From: Lepidodermella squamata
Taxonomy: Eukaryota > Gastrotricha
Length of the DNA stretch: 64,000 nt
Reading direction: 5' to 3'
NCBI GenBank assembly: GCA_047495785.1
Contig: JBLDXI010000033.1
Location: 1,922,001 to 1,986,000, forward strand
Both the position numbers and the translations under genes were made by a program. The notes under the pieces were generated by a model. It was not told where the DNA came from, made no database searches, and was given only the letters and a program-made list of their open reading frames with translations. Positions within the stretch are counted from its first letter, which is position 1, and every line of letters begins with the position of its first letter. This document shows, piece by piece, positions 12,275 through 22,654 of the stretch.

Positions 12275-12280
12275 AATAAA
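12275..12280 (+). terminator. AATAAA polyadenylation signal of eIF2B-beta
   Basis: Hexamer 22 nt after the eIF2B-beta stop and ~35 nt before an AG (12315-12316) that can serve as the 5' acceptor of CHCHD7. Confidence 0.65.
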
Positions 12281-12334
12281 GTTATTAAGGAGTATTGAAA
12301 ACGCGATGTTATTTAGTGTTGTTTAACATTAAAA

Positions 12335-12728
12335 ATGAGCGGCAATCCGGGTCGTTCGACAAACGAAGCTGAGCGGCAGAAGAAAATCCGAGGTGCAACT
12401 TTTGCATCTGATCCTGACAAGAATCCTTGTCTTGAGGAACATAAACTAGCGATGAAATGCTTGGATGAAAACAGCTACGACCGTGAAAAGTGTCAGTTTC
12501 ACTTTGCAAACTACAAGAGTTGCAAAAAGTTTTGGGTTTGTTGAAACTATTCGAATCAGACGCATTTTTCTAACATCCATCCGAATTCAGGCGTATGTCT
12601 CAGACCAAAGGAAGGCAAGAGGCCAGTATCCCTATCTGCCGGTAGCTAGCGAACGCGATCAAGTGCGGCAAGAAATGATGAATGAAATGGTCACTGAGTA
12701 TCAGAACAACAAAAAGAAGGCAAAGTAA
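12335..12728 (+). CDS. CHCHD7: CHCHD7/COX23-like twin CX9C mitochondrial protein
   Basis: Exons 12335-12535 and 12591-12728 encode 112 aa. The CHCH domain (residues ~28-68) has one CX9C (CLEEHKLAMKC) followed by LDENSYDREKC and a second CX9C (CQFHFANYKSC), the pattern of twin-CX9C proteins imported by Mia40 into the intermembrane space. The 'CLDENxYDRE+C' core and the 'KFW' after the second motif match CHCHD7, the animal relative of yeast Cox23, an assembly factor for cytochrome c oxidase. The tail (residues ~85-112) contains PYLPVASERDQ, equivalent to the PFMPTAAERDE of the vertebrate protein. The 55-nt intron joins W67 to AYVSDQR; without splicing the frame continues through a short unrelated sequence. 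Last gene of the plus-strand series, convergent with giant gene copy 1. Confidence 0.9.
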
Positions 12729-13147
12729 ACCCTAGTAACGAAATATGTGTGCTGCTTTCATTCGCCTGTGATGCTCCATTATATTTTGTCGTCTTCCTTG
12801 ATAATTATTTGGACCAGTCGCCTTGATACCTTAGAAAAGTAAACCAAAACCATTTTTCTAATTGTTTTTGAGTTACATAAGATCCAGTTCATTGGAAATT
12901 CGCTCAGTCGAATGATTTACACAATATTTCCGATTTCAATGAAACATAAAGAGTTGAAGCAGCATACGTGTTTTATTCGAGCATAATTCGCATAATTGAA
13001 CAGTCACAGTAATAATATTTTGAAATTAATGTTTGAAATTGATGATTTTATATGCAAATCAAGATGGTTAAAATGATGAGAAAAAATCACTAGTTGCAAT
13101 AACGTTGAGTCAAATCAAATGATTTCAATCAGTTCTGATCATGATTG
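12729..13147. other. Convergent 3'-UTR region
   Basis: AT-rich, no ORF. It holds the 3' ends of CHCHD7 (plus) and giant gene copy 1 (minus). A minus-strand AATAAA lies at 12977-12972. Confidence 0.6.
12972..12977 (-). terminator. AATAAA polyadenylation signal of giant gene copy 1
   Basis: Reads AATAAA on minus, ~175 nt after the stop. The paralog has the same hexamer in a similar GTGTTTTATT context ~160 nt after its own stop, which supports both. Confidence 0.6.
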
Positions 13148-16100
13148 TTATTCCAAAAAGCTGACGTTGACAGTAGGTCTCGTTGCTGTGAGTTCAGAGT
13201 CTTCAATAGCTTTGCATGCGATATTGGCTGCGATCTGAGGAAGGTCAACGGGTGAATCGAGCGTTTTGCGAGTGAGAGGAATATGGCGCTCGAAAATTTG
13301 AACCATCAGGCTCACGTAACTTGTGAGAGGTATAACAAAAAGCTGAATGCTTTTGTCGCGAATTGTTCGGAGAATGACGTCTTCAGTTTTTCCGCATGGA
13401 CATCCATCTGGATAGCTGTCACTGGCTTTGCCGTTGTAGAAATGGCGGCCGTGGGGAGGGCTATCTGAGATCAAAATGATCACTTTGGAGCAGCCATTAC
13501 GCCATTGCAACTTCGATGCAGCATCCAAGCCATCAAGAACTGCTTCGCACCCGTCTCCGCCACATTGCGTGCCGATTCTATCGACAAAAGACGAAGCCTG
13601 TTGAGCATCAACGAGTCCACTGCTTTCCATGACCACAGTGTCTTCGTAATGGTCACGATAAGCGACAACTGCAAATCTGATAGACTCAGTCGTGCCGCCA
13701 AGGGCGGCGACCTGGGGAGTTGTTTCGGAAATGATTCGCTTGATTGCAGTTTTGCACGCCGCAATGTATTCGGTCATTGATAACGTCGCATCGATGCAGA
13801 AGCAGAGATCCAATCCGCTGAACGCTGGCCGCGTGAAATCGTGGCAGTCAAACACGTGATCTCGGGCGAGTTCCGACTTTGAGTGCCAAGCTGGCTGGGT
13901 GCAATAGCTAACTTCACGGCCTGCATGTTCGCCACTCGGGCAGTAGAAGTTGCAAAGTTCAACGTCATCGTCTTCAGTCGGCATGGCCCAGTTTTGAACA
14001 CGCCAATAAGTTTGACACAGGTACTTATCGTAGACGACATCAGTATCTGGGTAAAAACGTTCCGAATCACTGCAGTGCAGAACCCCATTGCCATGGACTT
14101 TCTGACCGCATTCGTCGCCACCTCGGCATTCGAGCAGATGGTAATGGGCCCTGCCTTTGCGCTTGCATTGCTGGACACACGTTTCGGCCATCAACACATC
14201 ACCGGGTTCGTAGACGCGAAGCGCCTTCTTACCAGCAACCGTGTCTTCGACAGTGATGCGACCTTCGCTGGTTTTGGCGACGCAGTAACAGAATTCCATG
14301 TTGCGATGAGTGATCGTCAGGTGAGGACCGCGATGGCCGAAGGGTTCACGGCAAAACGATCCGCACTGCATGCAACGCTGGTCGCATTTATGCTCTGAAA
14401 TACACAGAAAAAATGTCTCAAAATGGTGAAATGAGGGCGTATCTTACCTTCTGATTTGCAATTATGGCAGTCATCATGGACCCATTCACCAGGTGGCAAG
14501 ACCTCCATGCACTTCTTGCGGTTGGAAACCGGTCGAATATACTGGTACTCGAGAGGGTTGCGAGGGTGGGCCAGGTAACGGGTCTCCTCGACGTAGTGAA
14601 CCTCGCAAATACCCTCAGCTTCACATTTCTTCGGGCAGCGATGCTCTTTGCCGCACAAATGAAGCTTGACCCTACGAGTTGGACTGGCTGTGATCGAAGG
14701 GTCCATCTCAAAAGTTGGATCGTCGATTTCAATAGCCGTGTCATCATGGTCGTGATCACCAGTGCAAGGCCCGCCGCAGAAAATGCAACGTTTCGGGCAA
14801 TGCTTCTCGTTACAGCGGTGGTCTTCGTGCTTATCGACCAGCGTCTTCGAGCATAAATTAGGGCAGTACTGGCACGTAGCTGTGCATTGATGGGTCGACG
14901 AACATTTGTGACTAGCAGGATTCCCGTGACCAGCGGCGTACATGCAACGGCTAGCACAGGTTTCAGTTTCACACCTCTCGGGGCAATCATGCTGCTCCTT
15001 GTCGCAAATGTGATTGCCATCAGCGTGACCAGCAGGGTGCTTACACGGCATCGATAGGTCATCAACGGCGCAGATAGTGCATATATCGTCACATCCTATA
15101 GCATAAAAAACGATTTAACATCGAAATTGGCAACAGAGATAAGAAACTTACGATGGTTGGTGGTACAGGAACACTCCAGAAGCTTCTCAATTTTAGCCAG
15201 TTCGGCTTTCAACTTGGAATGCTGTTCGTTGGCATCGACCAAAAATCGAAGATGACTCATCCTCGAGATGAGTGAAATTTCCTGAGCTTCAAGCAGGGCA
15301 AGAATCGGCGCGATCACATCGGCAGTTCTAACATCGACGTACGCTTTCAGCTCTTCCTCGATTTCGCAGATTTGGGAAGCAAGGGTCTTTTTGTCAGCTC
15401 GAATCGCTTTGATTTCATCATTTGTTTCGTTGATCTGAACATCGATTTCCAGATAGACCAACAACGCCTCGGCTTCAGACTTCCACTCGTTGAATGCGGC
15501 GGAAATGGCCTCTTTCGCGAACTTGAAGGATTCAGCAATATCGATTTGTCTCTTCAAATCTTCGAGCTTGTTCGACAATGACGAAGCCTTCGTTTTCAAC
15601 AGCATCAACTGGTTTCCGTTAAATTGGGGCAAACGCAGCTTGCTTTCAACATCTTTCAGCAACGTTAAATTTTGTTCAAGATCAGCAACTAGCGTGCTTT
15701 TTTCTTCAGAAATCAGTTCGATTTCGGCTTTTATGATCTGATGATAAGCCTCGTCGTAAACTTCAGTCACAACAGGGACAGGGTTTTCGGCAGATTTCAG
15801 CTGCTGTTCCAAATCAGTTTTCTTCGACTGTAGAGACTCGACTTTCTCCCGGACAGCCTTCAGGGCGGTTTCGGTGACCTCTTCATCATCGGTATCCACC
15901 TTAAATTTCTCATATTTTTCCAGCTTTTCAGTTTGAGTTTGCAGGCGTCGAGTGACACTTTTCAGCTGTTGTTTCAACTCATCAACATTGGCGGAAATTT
16001 GTGATATCTCACTCGGCAAAGGCGACGTAGCTTGTTGCGGAATCATGATGAAGTCCGACGTGTCAGTATTCAGCTCAATTATGCTGCTGTTGTCCTCGGG

Positions 16101-19100
16101 AAACGGTGTAGATGAATCACGGCATTCTGAAGGCTGAGCCGCTTGTAATTTCGATAAACGCACGTCTTCCGCAGCCAAGCGCTTCGATTCATCCACAACA
16201 GCTGCCCAACGCTCGCGAATTTCCGCGATTTTTTCTTCGAAATATCGTTTGCCGTTACGCAGATTCTCGACACACGTTTCGTAGCCTGCTAACTCGTGTC
16301 GGGCAAAAGCGTGTTTCTCCGCAAGTTCGTTTGCCTCAGTAACCCGAGATTTGATCAACTCGTCAATTTCTTCGAGCAATACGGAACAGCTTCGATAACC
16401 GTCGAAGTGACTCTTGAGCTCTGAAAGCTCGATGAACGACTCATTGACCCGCTTATCAACCTGTGTGATTGAGTCGAGCCAAGTAGCACAGGCGCTGAGT
16501 CTCTTTTCAAGCTCCACTGGTAACGAATCAGCTCCAAACAATGTCGTGAAATCGAAAAACGAACGATGTAAACTGCTGGCGAGGGTGTTTTCCAACATCA
16601 GCGGTTTCAAATGTTCGCAAATGCGCAGTAGAAGATGGGCTTTCCGCTCGGGGTAAGGCAGGGCGAAATCAGCTCCACTTTCGTCCTCGTCCAGAGCTGC
16701 TTTCAACTCCGCGAGCTTCGTCATTTTCACAGCCTCTTCGGCTTGTTTTTCACTAGCTAACGATTCAAGGCGGTTGAGGCGTTGCTCCAGCTCGCTTTTC
16801 GAGATTGCATCATTCAACTCCTTCTCATGAGCGAATTTCGATTTCACAACTTCATCGAATTCAATCTTTGCGGTAGCGAGTTCTTCTTCGAATTCGGCTA
16901 TCATGAGCTGGTCATCAGGGGGCAATTTAGTCTTCAGCTCCTTGATTCGTGATTCAATCTTGACTCGATTATCGAAATTGGCCTCGTTATGGCCCTTTCT
17001 TTCAACGCATTTCAGCTGACACTTCGAGCAGTTGTTCAGGCAAAGAGCAAACTTGTTACCAAGGCTTCGGATTTTTTCGAGAACGCCGGTTTTGAAATTT
17101 TTCAGCTCTTCCGCATTGAGAACTCGATCCAATGAGCTAGCTTCGTTCATGGCGAAGTCCTGCAGAATTCCGATTCGCTGTGAGACAAATGTGCCGAGAA
17201 GTTCGTTGAAACCGATCCAAGCTTCGTTGTACTCAGCTTTTGCCACAGCTGGATCACAGGTTCCGAAATATCGGCTCGAAAGTTCGCGAGAGATCGATTC
17301 ATAAGCAATGTTGTGCTCAGATGGCTCTTCCTGTAGCTGGAATGTCACCTCGGTTTGAGCGATTGTAATTTCATCGTCGCAGCCGGGCTTTTTGAAAGTG
17401 CAAACTTCCGAGGTGCTGGTCTTGCTCATGTCACCCCAGGCCGCCATTATACGACTTTCGGCTTGGAAAATTTTAACCCGCTTGACATGCTCATCGCCAG
17501 CCTGCTCGTCGTCACGGTTCACCTGAAGCAGGACGATCTTCAGCGACTGCAGCAGCGTCATAGCATCCGGCCAACGGTTCGGCGGCAAACCGTACGTGCG
17601 GCTCAAATCATCGAAAAACGACTGCCTCAAGTCGTTCAACTCGTTGAGGAAAACATCTCGATTAGTGTAGCTGTTCAAGCACTGCAGGGTGATGGATTTG
17701 CTGAAAAGCCTGGACAAGAACTGATGATCGCCCTTTTGATTAAGCTGGACGATATTTCGCTCGAATTCCTTAGTGGCCTGTTCGTCCTCTTCAGAAGCAA
17801 CATCGCGAACAGCCATGAGGAGGAATCCTCGGAAGTAATTTTTGCCCTTCACTCGATCGACCGTGTTGTTCAGATCAGAGAAAAGTCGGGTCAAATGGCG
17901 GTTGAAAGCAAGGTCTTGGTTCAGAATCGTGATATCGGAAACAGCAGAAAGGACCGTAAGCAACTTGACTTCTTCCAACTCGTTGCGACTGATGCTGAAA
18001 AGACCCTCGCAATCCAGGATGACGAAATCGTGCTCGCTGTTGTCGTGATCGGAAATCAGTCGAGCGTAGCTGATCCAAATACCGTCAGTGCAACGAGTAG
18101 CTGCCACGCTGAACCTGGTTCCAAACAACCGGTTAAGCAGGTAGCTTTTTCCCGAAGATTGGCGGCCGATGATGCTGATGATTTTGATCGGACGGCCGTT
18201 GGCGAAGGTGGAAAGAATGCTCTCGAGATGGCCAAACGTGAGGCGATCCGCAAGATTGGCGATATCAGACGCGACGTCAGTGTTGCTAAACTGATGGCGT
18301 TTCCCATCAACAAGTGGAACGACATTGTTGTCTTCAATCGTGCCTAAAAAAAAATAAAAAATAATGTTATTTGAAATGCGAAGGTTATATCCAACGAATT
18401 AAGGATACATTTTCTATAAAGCCGATTAGGCTAACGATATTAATCAGGTCACTCCCAAAAAATAAATAAAAAACAATAAAATCAAAACGTATTCACTAAC
18501 CAAATTTCACCAAATAATTTCAACTTGTTCAACTTACATATGTGGAGAGGAACACGCGAAAGAAGAATAGCTCTTAGATGGCAGCTTTTCATAACGCAGT
18601 CCGACCAGCTAATCTTGAACTTTTCCAACAACTCGACTGAAATCGTGAGCTTGGGCGAAAAGGTTCGAAGGTACGATCGCAGAGCAACGTCGAATTTTTC
18701 GATTGAAGATCCAGCAGGCAAGACCAGGCGATAATCCACCTGCTCAGGGGATCCAATAAACCGAGCTTGGGGGCCGTATTTCAGGAAACTGGCGTAAACG
18801 ATATCGATAATCGGATTGCCGCGATATATTTCCTTGCTAGATTTCGAGTCGGAAACAGCACGCAGAGAAACATCGGAACAAAGACCGGTGAAAATATAAC
18901 ATGAAACCGCGTCTTTCTTGTCATCGTTTTGTTCGATCGCAGTCAAATAAACATTGGCATTATCGGCGAAGACTTTTACAGCTCGGCAACGCGTTGTGGG
19001 CAGCGATTTCAACAAGGTCAGATTCGGGTCGTACAAATCGATCGATGAGTCACTTCGCAGCACAAAGAAAGACGTGTTTTTCGTCACATGGACGCTTTTG

Positions 19101-21469
19101 TAAATCTCGCCATTTTTCGCTCGCAACTTCAGCTTCTTCAACTTTTTGCCGTTATTTTCACTCGGGCAAAGTTCCATGACGTCACGCTTGATCAAATCGA
19201 CGTTGTAAAGGTTACCTTGCTCAGTAAGCAGTAACATTTCTTTCCTCCCTGGGTAGATAGCAGCTGAAGCGACTTTGCCACGAACCGAATCAGATATATT
19301 GACAGTTTGCTTTTGATTGAACTTTGGAGAGTCGTTTTGAGAAAATTCGAACAGCACAACCTCCTTGTCATCGTAAATTACGCCCATCAGCGCCGTGTCC
19401 GTTGACTTCTCGCCAGCATCGTAGCAGAACAAGAGCCGATCGCTTGACCACGTTTTCACGTTTTTCAACTCGTTGTTGTTAGAAATGGTGACAGTTATGA
19501 CGTTTTGAGGCAAGCGGTCACACTTGAGTGACGCGATGAACAGCTTGCCGTTCCATAGCGCGTAACACGAAATCACGCGAAGACTGCGAATATAGTCATC
19601 TGAAAGCGATTCCTCAGATTTTTTGCCCCAGCTGAATGCTTTGGTATTGAGAATGCTATTCCGCACGGAGACTGGCAAAGCCTTTGCAAATACCTGAAAA
19701 AGAATTTTCACATTTGTACAAAGAATAAACCCAATATTATGAAAGCAAGCAACATTTTGCAGAATTAGAAAATTTTAGGAAACTTCGAGAGCTTACGCGT
19801 ATTCTTAAAAATTTCAAGTGGGTATAAAACAATATTTACCGAGAAAAACCCGATGGGAAAAGTTTTCACGATTCCGGTATTTTTCCGTTCCCGTCGACGT
19901 TCCCGGAACCACAAATTTTATGCAAGCCCAATTATTTAATAAAAAATGAAATAATAATCGATGTTCTTCGGAGATATTTTTGCTTGTTTGCAAAATTCGA
20001 GAGGCATTTTATAAACAAGTTCTTACCTCGCTATTAATTTCCGAACTCCAGTTGAGAGGCGAATACGTCATCGCTTCGTATTCTCCTTCGTTAGTTTGAA
20101 CAACATTGAGAACGCACGGGGTGATTTTTAAAACGCAGCTCGTCTTCTTGTTGCGTTGATTTGAGATGATCGCCGACTTGCATTCAGCAATCAAATCCAG
20201 CGCAGCTTTAGCCACAACTTCACATTTTCTCGTTAGAAGCTCGTGGGATCGGGATTCGTTGTAGATTCGATAAACCTCTTGGCGAAAGGTTTGGAGCGAA
20301 CACTCTCTTCCCAAATCCAATTTTTCGAAAAAGAAGTTTGCAGTGCTATCGACAAAATCGCGCAGAACTAGTTTGGGTTCCCATGAAATACAGTTCTTAT
20401 CGCTGTCATACGAATACGAATTGAGAATTGCATGAAAAAACTGTTCGACCATAAATTCGATCAGAGATTGGGCATTTGGGCCATCTTCATGAAGTTCGCC
20501 GTAGCCAAACATGCCGGTAAAACGATGCCAAAGAGATGGCTTCTGGTTTCGAAGGGAACTATTGACTTTGCCCAAGATCTGCTTCAAGCAGTAAGACAAC
20601 TGACCATCACAATCACGAATTTTTCGCTGAAAGGAGACGTGGTCCGATGCGATTCGTTTCATGCACTCCGGCGAAAGCTCATCGCAGAAAGGTTTCAAGC
20701 TGTCCAAATTAGAGCTCTTCAGCTGGCGAAGCAGAATAGGGGCAATGTTGCTTAGAACAGCGTTCACGTCCAAATGTTTCGCAGTGGCAGCTGAGTCGGG
20801 AACTTCGCAGTGCAGAAAGAATTTACTGCCGTTGTCGTTGAAAACCAGGCGACGCAATGCATTTTCTCCCAGCTCTCGTGTAAGCAAGTCGAACGTAGTT
20901 TTCAGACCCAGTTCTGTTATTTCGCTCAGAGTTTTGCGGTCTTCTAATTTGAACATCGCACGTGAGTGAGCAACCGAGGAGAACGGATTTTTCGGGCCAG
21001 GTGAGAATGAATCCACGATTTCGCGACTTGGACATAGCAAAATAGTGGGGGAGGCATCTTCGAGGTATCGGAATAGCGTGACTAATATATGCTCCTTATT
21101 GAAATTCTCTTGTTGATGCATGAATTCCGCACCAGCATCAACCAACAAAAGAACCTTTGAACCTTTGACCAACGCGTAAAACGAGCCGTATTTCGAATTA
21201 CCAGCCGGTAGAGTGATTTCGAACCGAGATACATCTGCCTCTTCAACTTCTTCGAGATTCGCATCGTTATCTTGAGCAAGAATTTCGTGAGCAGTAGAGA
21301 CGATCGAGTTACGGTCGCCGAATAAAGCCAACACTTTTGCATCCGACAACAAAGCTATTCGGCGTTGCAACTGATTCAAATCGATTAGGTTGACGCCAAC
21401 CTGTTCGAAGGAACTCTCGGCGCTGGTTACCAACTCTCCAGTGAAAGGTTGGTAAATGTGAACGCTCAT
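13148..21469 (-). CDS. Giant GB1/RHD3-type GTPase with propeller-like, coiled-coil, Cys/His zinc and vWA domains, copy 1
   Basis: Predicted exons are 21469-20027, 19693-18538, 18343-15152, 15095-14448 and 14394-13148, giving 2561 aa in one frame. Residues 1-481 form a conserved module of unknown family. Residues ~482-866 repeat strand-rich units (LLLTEQGNLYNVDL, FFVLRSDSSIDLYD) like a beta-propeller. The GTPase has G1 GRQSSGKS (926-933), G3 DCEG (977-980) and the RD motif (1046-1047) of the atlastin/GBP/RHD3 class. A short C-x2-C-x3-C patch precedes a coiled coil of roughly 500 residues. Residues ~1930-2320 hold dozens of Cys/His pairs, some NF-X1-like (CGKEHRCPKKC). The vWA domain starts near 2340 with MIDAS-like DATLS at 2348-2352. 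Domain order resembles uncharacterised giant GBP/vWA proteins and, loosely, VLIG proteins. Function unknown; immune or membrane-remodelling roles are inference. Joining the 5' exons to the GTPase rests on matching splice phases in both copies. Confidence 0.82.
14395..14447 (-). other. 53-nt intron 4 of giant gene copy 1
   Basis: GTAAGA donor and TTTCAG acceptor. Splicing joins 'HNCKSE' to 'EHKCDQRC', restoring Cys/His spacing; without splicing the frame shifts and ends. It differs from the homologous copy 2 intron by one substitution and a 2-nt indel. Confidence 0.85.
15096..15151 (-). other. 56-nt intron present only in giant gene copy 1
   Basis: GTAAGT donor and TATAG acceptor split the codon after '...CTTNH'. 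Removing it restores CDDICTIC, the first zinc-ligand cluster. Copy 2 reads straight through the equivalent codons without an interruption. Confidence 0.8.
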
Positions 21470-22654
21470 TGTGTTGTAAAAAAAGAGATCTAAAGAGGCA
21501 AATTTTCAATTATGTATTGGCTTTAAGCTTTGTGAGTTTCTGACTCTTAGTATTTCATTTCTACCGCAAAAAGGGAGTTGACCGCTTCGCACAACAAAAT
21601 TTGAACCCATTTCCTGAGAAACGATCCCATTTCAAAAGCCCTAAACATTTTGAGAAGCTTTCCAGATGGCATCGTAAAGGCCCTCAAAAGTTGAACTTTA
21701 GACCAAGAGCCAAATAAACTGTAACCAATGAAAATTAGTCAAGCTAGAGGTTAGTCTCGAAATTGCGTTGTCTAAACTTCGTCTTCAAATGCGCTAATAA
21801 TTTCTGTTCCTGTTTCGTGAAATAAGAAAATAGGTAAAAATAGCGAAGTTCGAACCCCTAAATACCTTACCAGAGTTGAATCGCTACAAATGAAACTGTT
21901 AGCCGAGTTAGCCGGGAAGTCTGTAAAACAAATAAAATAAGAAGAAGTATCTAAATGGAGTCACCTTTCAAATCAGACACGCGCCCTCAAGTGAAGTCAC
22001 ACATGGATGATTACCTATTTGCACCAAAAATGTTGTAACGCCACGTACGTCAGATGGTCATCTGATTCATCAACGGCTTGGAAGCAAAGTAAAAATTATT
22101 CGATTTGTCTTCTTGACCAGAGGTTTTAATGTTTCAAGATTTCTTGATGGTTCAACTAACTGGTCAAAAATGTTCAAAGATAAATTCAAGTAAAAATGCA
22201 AATACATATGATAAACCAATCTGATTATCACAATCGAAGCCCCCAGCTGTAAATGAAACAGCTGACCATATGACACCCACGACGTTACAACCCTTTTCGC
22301 TCGTAGGCAATCAACAGAAATTAAACCCATAGTCTTCGTAGGCTGCTCGTCCCAGGTATTCAAGAACAATGAGAAAGTTATTCACAGCTTGTGTGCACAT
22401 TTGCGATGAAATCGAGTAAATATTGTCTCGATAAAAAGTCTACAAAATAAAAAAACAAGACGCTGTGATTTTATAACTAATGCATGTGTTTTATTATTCC
22501 TTTGAATAGCCGTTGAACATGATATTTGAGAAGCTTGAATAATTAGTGTTGATACTCGAAGTAATTTTTTACATGGAAGGATTTAAGAAAATTAGTAACA
22601 TCATAGTATCAGTTGCATCTGTCATTTCCAGATTCTAAAACTCCGCTCCTGAAG
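21470..22654. other. Spacer between the two giant genes
   Basis: About 1.2 kb holding the 3'-UTR of copy 2 and presumably the promoter of copy 1. No ORF with a recognisable domain. No clear TATA box or paired AP-1 sites like those upstream of copy 2. Confidence 0.6.
22490..22495 (-). terminator. AATAAA polyadenylation signal of giant gene copy 2
   Basis: Reads AATAAA on minus ~160 nt after the stop at 22655, in the same GTGTTTTATT context as in copy 1. Confidence 0.6.

Noticed and set aside
17355-18347. 330-codon open frame on plus
   Set aside because: Antisense shadow of the GTPase exon of giant gene copy 1; the paralogous region has a similar shadow at 26942-27820, explained by conserved coding on minus.
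18482-21469. Treating the 5' exons of giant gene copy 1 as a separate gene
   Set aside because: Splice phases (0 and 1) match on both sides and are the same in copy 2, and the joined sequence LHIC-TIEDNN is preserved in both. A single gene is simpler, though not proven without cDNA.
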